A stretch of 64,000 nucleotides of DNA. It comes from an uncultured Propionibacteriaceae bacterium (lineage in GTDB: Bacteria; Actinomycetota; Actinomycetes; Propionibacteriales; Propionibacteriaceae). Where the stretch lies: positions 20,832 through 84,831 of the forward strand of contig CAMDZW010000005.1 of assembly GCA_945911015.1 (NCBI GenBank), in the 5' to 3' direction. How positions within the stretch are numbered: the first letter of the stretch is position 1; every line of letters starts with the position of its first letter. A program made the translations under genes and the position numbers. The notes under the pieces were generated by a model, which worked only from the letters and a program-made list of their open reading frames with translations, ran no database searches and was not told where the DNA came from. Shown here piece by piece: positions 16,838 to 25,595 of the stretch.

Positions 16838-17827
16838 TCAGAGGTCCTCGGCGCGCAACTGCTCGGGCGACTTCGGCGAGAGCAGGCCCGGGGCGACGTC
16901 AAAGACGGTGAGCGCGCCGGTGACGCCCTCCCGGTGCAGTCGGTGGACCGCACGGGCGTAGGCGACGAGCACACTGGCGGTGAACTCCGGGTTGCTGCCC
17001 AGTGTCAGGGAGTACTCCACGGTCTGGGTGTTGCCGCTCCCAGTCCGTCCACTGCGCAACACGAAACCACCGTGGGGCATGCCGGCATGGTCGCGGGCGA
17101 GCTCCTCTGCGGTGACGAAGGTCACCGTGGTGTCGTAGTCGGCGAAGTAGTGGGGCATGGTCACGATGGCCGCGCGCACCTGCTCCGGATCGGCGCCGTC
17201 AGCGAGCACGACATAACAGTCACGGGTGTGCTTGTCCCGGGTGGCCAGTTCCGGCAATGAACCGTCACGCACCCGGTCGACCGCTTCGCGGGCCGGGATC
17301 GTGTACTGGACGGCATCGGCGACACCCTCGACACGGCGTACCGCATCGGAGTGGCCCTGGCTGACCCCACGCCCCCAGAAGGTGTAGGTGCCCCCGCGGG
17401 GCAGGATCGCCTCGCCGAGGATCCGGTTGATGGAGAACATGCCCGGATCCCAGCCCGAGGAGATCAAGGCGGTGGTGCCGGCCGCTCGTGCGGCAGCGTC
17501 GACCCGGTCGAAATGGGCAGGGATCTCGGCATGGGTGTCGAAGCTGTCCACCGTGTTGAACTGGGCGGCCAGCTCAGGGCCCTGTTCAGGTAGGTCGGAT
17601 TTCGACCCGCCACAGAGGATGATGACGTCGATCGCATCGCGGTGATCGGCCAGGGTGGACCAGGCGCGGACGGTGGTCGCCGGGTCGAGCGGGGTGACGG
17701 TGTCGGGCTCGCGTCGGGTCCACACTCCGCTCAGGGTCAGGTCGCTGGTGGCGGCCACTGCCGCCTCGACGCCACGGCCGAGGTTGCCGTAGCCGGCAAT
17801 GCCGATCCGGATCTTCTCATCGCTCAT
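16838..17827 (-). CDS. ddh: meso-diaminopimelate D-dehydrogenase
   Basis: 329 residues. The N-terminal Rossmann fold has IRIGIAGYGNLGRGVE, followed by VDSFDTHAEIP, SSGWDPGMFSINR and GRGVSQGHSDAVRR, all characteristic of Ddh from Corynebacterium. The enzyme makes meso-diaminopimelate in one NADPH-dependent step from tetrahydrodipicolinate and bypasses the acylated branch. The ribosome site is GGGTGGAG before the ATG. It is single and is separated from the phosphate permease start by 106 bp. Presence of ddh implies meso-DAP rather than LL-DAP peptidoglycan, an inference. Confidence 0.93.
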   Translation of the reverse strand: MSDEKIRIGIAGYGNLGRGVEAAVAATSDLTLSGVWTRREPDTVTPLDPATTVRAWSTLADHRDAIDVIILCGGSKSDLPEQGPELAAQFNTVDSFDTHAEIPAHFDRVDAAARAAGTTALISSGWDPGMFSINRILGEAILPRGGTYTFWGRGVSQGHSDAVRRVEGVADAVQYTIPAREAVDRVRDGSLPELATRDKHTRDCYVVLADGADPEQVRAAIVTMPHYFADYDTTVTFVTAEELARDHAGMPHGGFVLRSGRTGSGNTQTVEYSLTLGSNPEFTASVLVAYARAVHRLHREGVTGALTVFDVAPGLLSPKSPEQLRAEDL

Positions 17828-17934
17828 TGCTCCACCCTAAGGGCTGGATTCTCGTGCCTGCATCTCGCCATGTGACACGAATCGATGATGATCTCGCGGG
17901 ACTTCGTACCCGTGGACAGATGGCTCTGGTCACC

Positions 17935-17956
17935 GGAGGTGTTCAGATGAGTGGAC
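17935..17956 (+). repeat. left terminal inverted repeat of IS1595-family element
   Basis: Begins GGAGGTGTTCAGATGAG and matches the reverse complement of 19046-19067 at 21 of 22 positions (T versus C at position 18). Confidence 0.9.
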
Positions 17957-17977
17957 TAACCTGTGGAGGTGGCTGCT

Positions 17978-19011
17978 GTGAAATTGCGCGCAGGGGCGCA
18001 CTTCCCGCGATCGACCGGCGAGTTCCGTGCGTGGTTCCCCACGGATGAGGACTGCCTGGACTACGTGGACTGCTCCGTTGGCCCGACGGATTCTGCTGCC
18101 CGGCCTGCGATCATGTCGGAGGGTGGCGGATCGGCGATGCCCGATACAAGTGCACCCGGTGTGGTGCTCGGATCTCGGCGACTGCGGGGACCCTGTTCGA
18201 CCGACGGCGTACGCCGCTGACCGTCTGGTTCGAGGCATGTTGGTTGGTCGCCACCAGCAAGGACGGCGTGTCGGCGCTGAGTCCGCAGCGCACCCTCGAG
18301 ATCGGCTCATATCCCACAGCGTGGGCCATGCTGCATCGACTGCGGTCGGTGATGGTGAACCCGGACCGCACCCAGCTGTCCGGCACTGTGGAGGTCGACG
18401 AGATCCGTCTCGGCGGGGGGACTCGAGGCCGCGAGGGGAGCAGCCCGATCGTGGTCGTGGCCGCCGAGGCGGCAGGCGAGAAGCACACGCTCCCCGGTCG
18501 GTGTCGCATGAAGGTGCTGCCAGACCGCTCGGCTGCGAGTCTGCGCCCGTTCGTGACTGACCAGGTGGCGCCCGGATCGGTCGTGATCACCAACGGGTGG
18601 AGTGGCTATCACGGTCTCTCCACCTGGGGGTACGACCATCACCCCCGTCGTCGTCGCCGCGGTGCAGGCGAGCGGGATCAGATCGGACCGCTGTTGCAGG
18701 GGGTGCATCCCGTGGCGCTCCTGGTCAACCGTTGGTTGCTCGGAACCCACCAGGGGTCGGTCGACGAAGCACACCTCCAGGGATATCTCGACGAGTTCGT
18801 CTTCCGCTTCAACCAACGCAGAGCGGTCAGTCGCGGTGCACTGTTCCATCGTCTGCTGGAACTGGCCGTGGCGCACGCCCCGGTCCGGTACCGCGACCTG
18901 GTGGCCGACCCGAGGCCCAAGACGCGTCCACCCGTCGCACCGACAGCTGAGGGACGCCACCCGCCCAGCCTGGAACGCCCCCGAGCGAATCGCCCGTGGC
19001 GAAACTCCTAG
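17978..19011 (+). pseudogene. IS1595-family transposase, frameshifted
   Basis: The frame from GTG 17978 encodes a start typical of the family (STGEFRAWFPTDEDCLDYVD), but after that a single base is missing near 18070: GACTGCTCC where GACTGGCTCC would restore WLRWPDGF. Reading then continues in the next frame through a zinc ribbon (CCPAC...YKCTRCG), TPLTVWFEACWLVATSKDG, LHRLRSVM and a DDE-type domain (TVEVDE; NRWLLGTHQG; FRFNQRRA). The second catalytic position reads NGWSGY, whereas active relatives normally have DGWSGY, so it would probably be inactive even without the frameshift. Confidence 0.85.
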
Positions 19012-19045
19012 GGCCTGGCCCCAACCTGCTCCGACGGAACAGCCG

Positions 19046-19067
19046 GTCCGCTCATCTGAACACCTCC
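19046..19067 (-). repeat. right terminal inverted repeat of IS1595-family element
   Basis: Reverse complement begins GGAGGTGTTCAGATGAG, pairing with the left end at 17935. Confidence 0.9.
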
Positions 19068-19257
19068 TTGTCGACATGGCCACATCGCCGGCCGTCGGCG
19101 CGGCGAGCTTTCCAACAATGCTTGAAGAGTGGGTTGTCAGTGCCTCGTCCGCACCCCTAGGTTCAAAGGTGACGACCCGGGCTGTACCACGGCCCGTACG
19201 AGTCCACCTCTCGACGGCGAGAGGTGCCTGTCGAGCTGTGTTGAGGAGACCAGGACC

Positions 19258-20144
19258 ATGACAGGAATGACGCGCCGCGCCGCGCTCGGTGCCGGACTGG
19301 CAACGGCGGTGGCCGCAGCCACCGCAGGTTGTCGTACCGATGATGTCGAGGACCCGGACATCGGTGACGAGACCACAGAATCGGCCAAGGATGTCCGGCC
19401 GGTCTATGTCGCCTACGACGGCCCGAAGGCCGATCTCCCCGGCGATGCCACCACTGGTGTGCCGGACGCCTACTTCTCCTACCCTGATCCTCCACCGAGC
19501 ACAGGCCGGATTCCCTTGGGTGTCAGTGATCCGGTCTCGTTCATGACCAGCGGAGCCAACTCGTGGTACCCGGAGTTGGCCAAGAACGGTCGGTGGCAGC
19601 AGCTCAACGCCGACGTCGGCACCGAGGTGTCGGCCACGGTCATCGCCACCGACTACCTGGCGAAGTTCCAGGCGTCCGTGGCGGCCGACTCGATCAGCGA
19701 CTTCACCCTGATCGTTCCTGCCCCCGACCTGCCCCCGACCTGCCCGAGCTGCTCGAGTCACGCTTCACCGACCTGACCCCGTACCTCGCGGGTGACAATG
19801 TGAAGAAGTATCCGAACCTGGCCGGGTTCCTCACCGGTTCGGCGCCGGCCACCTGGCGAGAACGGCTCCACCTCGAGCATGCCCGGAACTTCCATGCCCT
19901 GACCGATGGCCGTGCCAAGTACGTGTGGGTCACCGACGACGGTCGCGAACACTTCTTCGACCTGGTCAACGATCCTCAGGAACGTCATGACCTGACCCGT
20001 GACCCGACCCGCGCCGATGAGATCGCCAGGTGGCGCCAGCACCTGGTCGAGGCGCTCCGCGACCGACCCGAGGGGTTCATGGTCGGAAACGAACTCCAAC
20101 CCGGCCGAGAGTACGGCGGCATGATCCCGCACCCACCTGCCTGA
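19258..20144 (+). pseudogene. broken solute-binding lipoprotein fused by deletion to a sulfatase C-terminus
   Basis: ATG 19258 (GAGGAG upstream) begins a Tat/lipoprotein signal (TRRAALGAGLATAV...TAGC) and a sugar-type ABC solute-binding protein. At about 19725-19750 an 11-bp tandem duplication (CCCGACCTGCC repeated) shifts the frame; the protein continues in another frame as LPELLESRFTDLTPYLAG and YPNLAGF. Near 19830 the sequence becomes a sulfatase C-terminus: TWRERLHLEHARNF, DGRAKYVWVTDDGREHFFDL, NDPQERHDL. So the permease genes (if any) and most of the sulfatase are gone. A complete binding protein plus sulfatase pair is at 43507-46061. Confidence 0.85.
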
Positions 20145-20194
20145 CCGTCACATCCACCCGAGCCACCACCTGAGTGCCGATCCGAGAGAGAGCC

Positions 20195-21167
20195 ATGATT
20201 GACTCCACCACTGACCTGAGACTGATGCAGTACAACCTGCTGGACCTGTACATGCATGACACTGCCGCCGAGCGGGAGCGCTGGACCAAGGTCTACGACG
20301 TGATCAACAAGCACCAACCCGATGTGCTGGCGGTGCAGGAACTGGCAGCTCGGCGAACCGACGAGTTCGGTGACAGCCACCCTGACCCGGAGCTGGCCGG
20401 ACGTCGGCTGGTTGAGTTGGCCGACGCGGTGGGGATGCAATGCACGGTTGAGAATCCGGCGCTCGGGGGGTCGAGGGCCACGGTGGGCATCTCTCCACTG
20501 GGCTACCACGTGGGTCTGTTGTGGCGGGATGGGATCGAGCCGATCCCGCGGACCTGGCGACACTTCGGGCGTAGCTCGGGTCTGTGGCACTCCCTGGCCA
20601 CGATCACCTTCGACTTCGGTGGCCACCCGGTCACGGTGTTGAACTACCACTGGTCACCGTTCAGCAGCGTGTGGCGGGGCACCGAGGCGGCGCGGTTGGC
20701 GATGGCGACCTACGGCAAGCGTCACTGTATTGCCATGGGGGATGCGAACCAGTTCGGCTCGGATGTGGTGACTCTGCCCGACGGATCGCGACGCTACTAC
20801 GACCAGGATCGTCTCGACCGGTCCCACACCCGTGTCATGAGCCATCTGGCCCCGACCGGTGATCCACTCACCGGTGAGGTGGGCCTGGAGATCGACCGCA
20901 CCCCGGCCCGGCTGGTGCGTCAAGGTGCCGGGATGACCGATGTCGCCGCGGCGCTGGACGCTGCGTGGGAGCCGACGGGTCGGGCACTGGCCGGGCACCT
21001 CGGAGCTCGGTCCGCGGAGGCTGGACCAGACCCTGGTCACCGCCGGAGTGGTCCCCGCGCTGCGCTCGTACCAGGTCGATTCCAGTGACCTGGCCAAAGC
21101 CGCCTCTGATCATCTCCCCGTGGTCATTGGCATCGACCCGACACAGATCGTCGACGACAACGCCTGA
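20195..21167 (+). pseudogene. endonuclease/exonuclease/phosphatase-family protein, frameshifted near C-terminus
   Basis: ATG 20195 opens LRLMQYNLLDLYMHD, then DVLAVQELAARR (metal-binding Glu), LNYHWSPFSS and MGDANQFGSD, all EEP-superfamily motifs. The frame is lost between about 20985 and 21020; the missing end (LDQTLVTAG, SSDLAKAASDHLPVVIGID), including the catalytic SDH, continues in another frame to the stop at 21167. This is either a true pseudogene or a sequencing error. It is the third broken gene in a row after the insertion element. Confidence 0.8.
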
Positions 21168-21369
21168 TCCGATGCCGGCGGCACGGGCGATGAACACTCA
21201 TCGCGTGCGTTTGTGGACGCGGTCTCGCCAGAATTGTGGTTCTTCGAGAAAGCAGACATTTTTGGGTCCGGGCACATTGAGGTGACTCAACTATGGCCAT
21301 GGGCGGCATGGGCCTCTATTGTTGAGCGCGTAGGTCCATCATGTTCTGAGCGGCGGGAAGGTTGTTCAC

Positions 21370-21717
21370 ATGGCGCGGAAGGTCATCACACAGGTGATTG
21401 ACGACATGACCGGGGAGACCGTCCCTGACGGTATGGCGGAGACGATCCGCTTCTCCATCAACGATGTCGGCTACAGCATCGATCTGGGGCCAGAGAGTGC
21501 TCGCGCATTTCGCGAGACACTGGCTCCTTACACCGAGCGTGCCGAACGGCAGACCGGGACGAAGCGGTCCAGCATTGCACCCCGGCGTAGTTCACCGCGG
21601 ATTGACCCGGCGCAGTTGCGGGCCATCCGGGAATGGGCACGCAACAACGGCTACAAGGTGAGTGACCGTGGCCGAATTGCCGCCACTGTCATTGAAGCCT
21701 ATGAGGCGGCCCACTGA
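21370..21717 (+). CDS. lsr2: Lsr2 nucleoid-associated protein (H-NS-like xenogeneic silencer)
   Basis: 115 residues starting [15 protein letters not shown], the classical Lsr2 N-terminus, with the dimerisation domain (about 1-60), a basic linker and the C-terminal DNA-binding domain (about 78-115) containing [18 protein letters not shown], where the RGR loop reads AT-rich minor grooves. A GGGAAGG site precedes the ATG. The last 19 bp overlap the 3' end of the convergent amidohydrolase. It directly follows the decayed island. Whether this is the main chromosomal Lsr2 or an extra copy cannot be told from the window. Confidence 0.96.
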   Translation: MARKVITQVIDDMTGETVPDGMAETIRFSINDVGYSIDLGPESARAFRETLAPYTERAERQTGTKRSSIAPRRSSPRIDPAQLRAIREWARNNGYKVSDRGRIAATVIEAYEAAH

Positions 21718-22958
21718 AGTTGGCCATCGCTCACGACACGGGTGCCGGACCGCAACACCTCCCGTACGGTGCCCAATCGGTTAGTTGATGCGCCATCGAG
21801 CACGACCAGGTCGGCCACCAGGCCCGGCCGGATCCGTCCGACCTGGCCGCCGAGTCCAATGGCCTCGGCGGCCAGGGAGGTCGACATGGCGATCGCCTCG
21901 GCCAGGGTGCAGTCGAGTGCGATCATCGCGGCGTGCACGCTGTCGGTGAAGTTCCGGAATGGGGTGAAACGCACGCCGGCATCGCTTCCGACCACCACCG
22001 GGATTCCGGCTCGAAGCAGCTTTTGTGCCCAGGAGAAATCAGTACGGAGATCCCCGGTCGGCGAGATCGCCAGGGCATCGGTACGTTCCTGATCGGTGAA
22101 TCCGACCGCACCCGGCACCAGAGCCCGCTGGATTCCGGCCAGGGTGAGAACAACGGTTGACCGCGAGCCCGTGAGCAGATCCACCAATGTGCGCGGATCG
22201 GCCGGGCTCCCATCTGACTCACGCCACAGACAATGTTCGATCGTGTCCACCCCAGCCAACACCGCACCTCGAATGCTGGCGACATTCTGCGCATGAGCAG
22301 CGACGGGAAGCCCGTGACCATGGGATGTACGAACGGCCACCGCCACCTCGGCATCGCCGAACTGTGCGGTGAACGGGTCCGATTCACGGGTCATGTTTCC
22401 ACCGCTGGTCATGATCTTGACGACATCGGCTCCCGCATCGGCCAACTGACTGATCACCGCGACAATCCCGTCCTCGCCGGAGGTGCCATTGCCGCACCAG
22501 TGCAGATGACCACTCGGCGTGGTCACCGGCGCTCCTGCGCTCAGGATCCGCGGGCCGGCCAGTGAGTGGGCATTGATCCGATCCCGCAGTCCCATGACCA
22601 GGTTGCGGGTGTCGCCAAGATCGCGGACCGTGGTGACTCCGCCCAGCAGGCATTCGACGGCATTCTGCTCACCGATCGCGGTCAGTGTCGCGTCGTCGGA
22701 GGTCTCGAATCGTGTCCTGGTCCGCTCATGGTCGGTGTCGCAGCTGAACAACAGATGGACATGGGCATCGACCAGTCCCGGGATCAGCGTGGAGTTCGGA
22801 AAGGTCCGCACCGAGGCATCGGGCCGCAGGTCGTCGGTGGCCACCTCGGCCACGATCAGATTGTCCTTGATACCGACCGCACGATCGTGGCGAGGCGGAG
22901 CGCCCGTCCCGTCGTGCAGGGTGTCGACAGCAAGCCATTGGTCCACCTCGGGAGTCAC
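21699..22958 (-). CDS. amidohydrolase (imidazolonepropionase/prolidase-like)
   Basis: 419 residues of the metal-dependent amidohydrolase fold. Visible ligands are the HVH pair in [17 protein letters not shown] in [15 protein letters not shown], the DTIEH motif and the Asp in [13 protein letters not shown]. It resembles Xaa-Pro/N-acyl amino-acid hydrolases, but the substrate is unknown. Its ATG overlaps the TGA of the upstream amidohydrolase, and with the IclR gene it forms a three-gene operon divergent from kdgD. The 3' end overlaps lsr2 by 19 bp. Confidence 0.9.
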   Translation of the reverse strand: MTPEVDQWLAVDTLHDGTGAPPRHDRAVGIKDNLIVAEVATDDLRPDASVRTFPNSTLIPGLVDAHVHLLFSCDTDHERTRTRFETSDDATLTAIGEQNAVECLLGGVTTVRDLGDTRNLVMGLRDRINAHSLAGPRILSAGAPVTTPSGHLHWCGNGTSGEDGIVAVISQLADAGADVVKIMTSGGNMTRESDPFTAQFGDAEVAVAVRTSHGHGLPVAAHAQNVASIRGAVLAGVDTIEHCLWRESDGSPADPRTLVDLLTGSRSTVVLTLAGIQRALVPGAVGFTDQERTDALAISPTGDLRTDFSWAQKLLRAGIPVVVGSDAGVRFTPFRNFTDSVHAAMIALDCTLAEAIAMSTSLAAEAIGLGGQVGRIRPGLVADLVVLDGASTNRLGTVREVLRSGTRVVSDGQLQWAAS

Positions 22959-23779
22959 GAATCGCCCTTCTGTTGTGGTGTGGAAGGAAATGTACGGTCA
23001 AAGGTGCCGCCCAGCACGAGGGCCCGTTCGTCCGCTGAGACGGACTCCAGTGCCGTGGTGATCGCGGTCAGCGCCGTGGAAAGGTCGTCGCCCGACCCTG
23101 GCCAGTCCGATCCCCACATGACTCGCTCGGCTCCGAACAGCTCCACCACATGATGGGTGTACGGGATGAGGTCGCGATGGGGTGGTGGCTGGGTGGAGTG
23201 ATGGGGCGCATTCGGCATCTTGATCCGGGTGTTCGGCAAGGCGGCGAGTTGGTCGAGGTGGGGGTCGAACCGATGCGGATCGCTCAGATCGGGTCGGCCG
23301 CCATGGTCGAACAGGACCGTGAGTCCGGGATGGCGGCGGGCGTAACGCGTGGCGGCGGCCAGATCAGGGGCCGCAGCATGGAGGCATGCCACCGCCCCGT
23401 GGCGGACGAGCGCGTCGGTGAGTGCGGTGGTGTGGGCGTAGTCGAGCCATTCGGGGTCGCCGGTGGGCATGAACCGCATCCCGGCGAATCCTTGGTCCAG
23501 GAGTGCCTCCAGCTCCGCCACGGTGGCATCGACCCTGAGTCGGGCGATGCCGACGAATCGATCAGGGTGGGCGGCAAGGGCGGCGGCGGTGATCGAGTTG
23601 TCCCCGGCCCGATTGCTCGGCGTCACCACACAGGCACGGCTGATCCGATGGGCGTCCATCTGGCTCAGGAAATGCTGAAGTCCGCCGTCAGGGCCGTGGT
23701 GCTCATCCCGGCCGAAGTGGAGGTGCGCATCATTGATCCTCATCCCAGTCCCGCTGTTCCTCTCGGTCTCGATGGTCAT
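22955..23779 (-). CDS. amidohydrolase 2-family TIM-barrel hydrolase/decarboxylase
   Basis: 274 residues. The family features are DAHLHFG near the N-terminus, a middle His in TVLFDHGGRPD and WGSDWPGSGD near the C-terminus. Members hydrolyse lactones (2-pyrone-4,6-dicarboxylate type) or decarboxylate. ATG 23779 is used here because it follows the duplicated operon junction; a second ATG at 23743 (MRINDAHLHFG) would remove 12 poorly conserved residues. ATGA overlap with the next gene. Confidence 0.87.
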   Translation of the reverse strand: MTIETERNSGTGMRINDAHLHFGRDEHHGPDGGLQHFLSQMDAHRISRACVVTPSNRAGDNSITAAALAAHPDRFVGIARLRVDATVAELEALLDQGFAGMRFMPTGDPEWLDYAHTTALTDALVRHGAVACLHAAAPDLAAATRYARRHPGLTVLFDHGGRPDLSDPHRFDPHLDQLAALPNTRIKMPNAPHHSTQPPPHRDLIPYTHHVVELFGAERVMWGSDWPGSGDDLSTALTAITTALESVSADERALVLGGTFDRTFPSTPQQKGDS

Positions 23780-23816
23780 CTCAGTCCTGCTGTCTCGATC
23801 TCGATGGTCATCTCAG
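23767..23816 (-). repeat. imperfect 32-bp tandem duplication at the iclR/amidohydrolase junction
   Basis: TCTCGATGGTCATCTCAG occurs at 23767-23784 and 23799-23816, with related flanks between. On the minus strand each copy carries an ATGACCATCGAGA start. The upstream copy begins at ATG 23811, overlaps the iclR stop codon, encodes about 11 codons and ends in a TGA that overlaps the amidohydrolase ATG at 23779. Confidence 0.8.
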
Positions 23817-24578
23817 GGCCTGTCCAATCTCGGTAGCGGTGGTCGTCAGGACCTCCACAATCTCGGCCTGTCGGGTCGGGGTGAGTCGGGCGGCCGGGAC
23901 TGAGCAACTGATCGCATCGCGGATCGGCGTCCCGTGACGTGGCGGTGCAATGGCCACTCCGATGCAGTGCAGCCCGGGCGTGTTCTCGTCGAGATCGAGT
24001 CCCCAGCCGCGTTCGCGGGTGCGGGCCAGATCGGTGCGCAGTTCGTCGGGGTCGGTGATGGTCTGTTCGGTCAGCGCCGGAAGTGGGGTGCCCAGTCGTA
24101 CCAGTGCAGTGTCAAGCTCATCATCGGGCAGGCTGGCCAACAAGGCCTTGCCCAGTGAGGTGGCGTGAGCGGGGAGGCGGCGGCCGACGCGGTTGATGAC
24201 CCGGAGGTACTGGGTTGACTCACGGGTGGCGAGATAGACGACCTCGGTGCCGTCGAGGCGCGCCAGGTGGATGGTCTCGTCGAGCTCGGCCCGGAGCCGA
24301 TCCAGCCACGGTTGGATCAGAGGCACGCGACGATCTGTGTCGAGATAGCTGACACCGGCGATGAGGGCGCGGATCCCCACCCCGTAGAGCATCCCGGTGG
24401 GGTCGCGCTCAACCCAGCCGAGTTCGGACAGGGTCTGCAACAAGGCGTAGGCGCTGCTGCGGGGGATGCCGGTGGCCGCAACGATGTCGCGGATCCTGGC
24501 CGGGTCGTCCTGGCGTGAAGCGAGATATTCGAGCACCGCGACGGTGTGCTCAGCGGACTTGACACTGCGAACGGCCAC
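23808..24578 (-). CDS. IclR-family transcriptional regulator
   Basis: 256 residues. The winged helix domain (about 5-65) has IRDIVAATGIPRSSAYALLQT, and the effector domain has SLGKALLASLPDDEL and LDLDENTPGLHCIGVAIAPP, both typical of IclR. The start is GTG 24578. A TAGCAT -10 element (24585-24590) ends 6 nt before the GTG and no Shine-Dalgarno is present, so the mRNA is probably leaderless. It is divergent from kdgD with an 18-bp palindrome between them, so it likely controls both arms of this catabolic cluster. Confidence 0.92.
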   Translation of the reverse strand: MAVRSVKSAEHTVAVLEYLASRQDDPARIRDIVAATGIPRSSAYALLQTLSELGWVERDPTGMLYGVGIRALIAGVSYLDTDRRVPLIQPWLDRLRAELDETIHLARLDGTEVVYLATRESTQYLRVINRVGRRLPAHATSLGKALLASLPDDELDTALVRLGTPLPALTEQTITDPDELRTDLARTRERGWGLDLDENTPGLHCIGVAIAPPRHGTPIRDAISCSVPAARLTPTRQAEIVEVLTTTATEIGQALR

Positions 24579-24584
24579 ACAACG

Positions 24585-24632
24585 ATGCTAGCGTATGACT
24601 ACGGATGTGGATGGCAGCTACGTATGTAGCTG
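24585..24632. promoter_or_regulatory. iclR leaderless -10 element and 18-bp palindromic operator
   Basis: Minus-strand TAGCAT at 24585-24590 serves iclR. CAGCTAC-GTAT-GTAGCTG at 24615-24632 is a perfect palindrome lying 22 bp upstream of the kdgD ATG and 36 bp upstream of iclR, well placed for an IclR dimer or tetramer. ACGGATGT and ACGTATGT nearby form a direct repeat. Confidence 0.6.
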
Positions 24633-24653
24633 TGCGATGGAGAGGTTGAGGTC

Positions 24654-25595
24654 ATGGAGATCGCAGAACGCGCCGAGAACCTGCGGGCCCGGATGGCGGA
24701 CCAGATGCAACAGGGAGTGCTGGCCTTCCCGCTGACGTCGTTCACCGAGGACGGAGAGCAGGTCGACGTCGAGGGCTTCACCCGACACATTCGTCGCCAC
24801 ATCGACACCGGCGCGGCCGCGCTCTTCGTCGCCTGTGGGACCGGTGAGTTCCCGTCGCTGACCGAGGACGAGTTCCGCACCGTCGTACGGGCAGCGGTCG
24901 CCGAGGCCAAGGGGGAGGTGCCGGTGTTGGCCGGCGCCGGTTACGGCTGGACACAGGCTCGGCGGTTCGCCCAGATCGCTGCTGAAGAAGGAATCGAAGG
25001 CCTCCTGGCGATGCCGCCCTACCTGGCTCGCGGATCGCAGGCCGGCATGGTCGAACACATCCGCCGGATCGCCGTGGCCAGCCCGCTTCCACTGATCGTC
25101 TATCAGCGCGACCTGATGGCGCTCACCGCGGCATCGGTCGCCGAGCTGTCCCGGTTGGATGCAGTCATCGGGCTCAAGGACGGCCACAGCAATTTCCTCG
25201 AACTGCAGCGGATGCAGCTGGCCACCGACGACACCTTCTTGTGGTTCAACGGGTCCCTGACCGCCGAGATGCAGTACCGGCCCTATGCGGCCGTCGGCAT
25301 CGCCCCCTACTCCTCGGCTGTGCAGTCCTTCCTGCCGGAGGTGTCGCGCGCCTTCTTCCTGGCCGCCCGCGACGGTGACCAGTCACGGATGGACGAGCTG
25401 CTCACCGGTTTCTTCTCCCCGTTGGTGGAGATCCGCGACCGGGTCCCCGGCTATGCCGTCGCCCTGGTCAAGGCCGGCGCCCGGCTCCGCGGTGAACAGG
25501 TCGGTCCGGTCCGCGCCCCGCTGGTCGAGCCGAACGGCACCGACCTGGATGACCTGGCCGCGCTCATCGAGACCGGGCTGGCCCTGGTCCGATGA
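24654..25595 (+). CDS. kdgD: 5-dehydro-4-deoxyglucarate dehydratase (DapA family)
   Basis: 313 residues of the class I aldolase-like DHDPS superfamily. FPLTSFTEDG and CGTGEFPSLTEDEF mark the glucarate branch, the Tyr of LPLIVYQRD and the Schiff-base lysine in AVIGLKDGHSN are present. The enzyme dehydrates and decarboxylates 5-dehydro-4-deoxy-D-glucarate to 2,5-dioxopentanoate in glucarate/galactarate catabolism. GGAGAGG precedes the ATG. It is first of a three-gene operon with ATGA overlaps, divergent from iclR. A related sugar-acid substrate is possible. Confidence 0.9.
   Translation: MEIAERAENLRARMADQMQQGVLAFPLTSFTEDGEQVDVEGFTRHIRRHIDTGAAALFVACGTGEFPSLTEDEFRTVVRAAVAEAKGEVPVLAGAGYGWTQARRFAQIAAEEGIEGLLAMPPYLARGSQAGMVEHIRRIAVASPLPLIVYQRDLMALTAASVAELSRLDAVIGLKDGHSNFLELQRMQLATDDTFLWFNGSLTAEMQYRPYAAVGIAPYSSAVQSFLPEVSRAFFLAARDGDQSRMDELLTGFFSPLVEIRDRVPGYAVALVKAGARLRGEQVGPVRAPLVEPNGTDLDDLAALIETGLALVR

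Larger units (their letters stand above)
17935..19067 (+). mobile_element. IS1595-family insertion sequence (ISXO2-like transposase), degenerate
   Basis: A 1,133-bp element bounded by 22-bp terminal inverted repeats differing at one position (left 17935-17956, right 19046-19067) and containing a single frameshifted transposase. The 8 bp flanking each side (TGGTCACC and TTGTCGAC) agree at only 5 of 8, so there is no clean target duplication. Either the flanks have mutated or a rearrangement followed insertion. Confidence 0.88.

Noticed and set aside
17927..19075. 8-bp target duplication of the IS1595-family element
   Set aside because: The flanking octamers TGGTCACC and TTGTCGAC match only 5 of 8, so I do not claim a duplication.
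19068..19257. additional gene between IS and binding-protein remnant
   Set aside because: No frame with motif or ribosome site; treated as promoter region of the broken gene.
18307..19761. 484-residue minus-strand open frame across the IS right end
   Set aside because: It crosses the terminal inverted repeat and is antisense to transposase and binding-protein remnants; the composition is that of a shadow.
21168..21369. small gene or riboswitch upstream of lsr2
   Set aside because: This 200-bp gap is somewhat AT-richer but has no convincing start codon with ribosome site and no recognisable aptamer; it most likely holds the lsr2 promoter.
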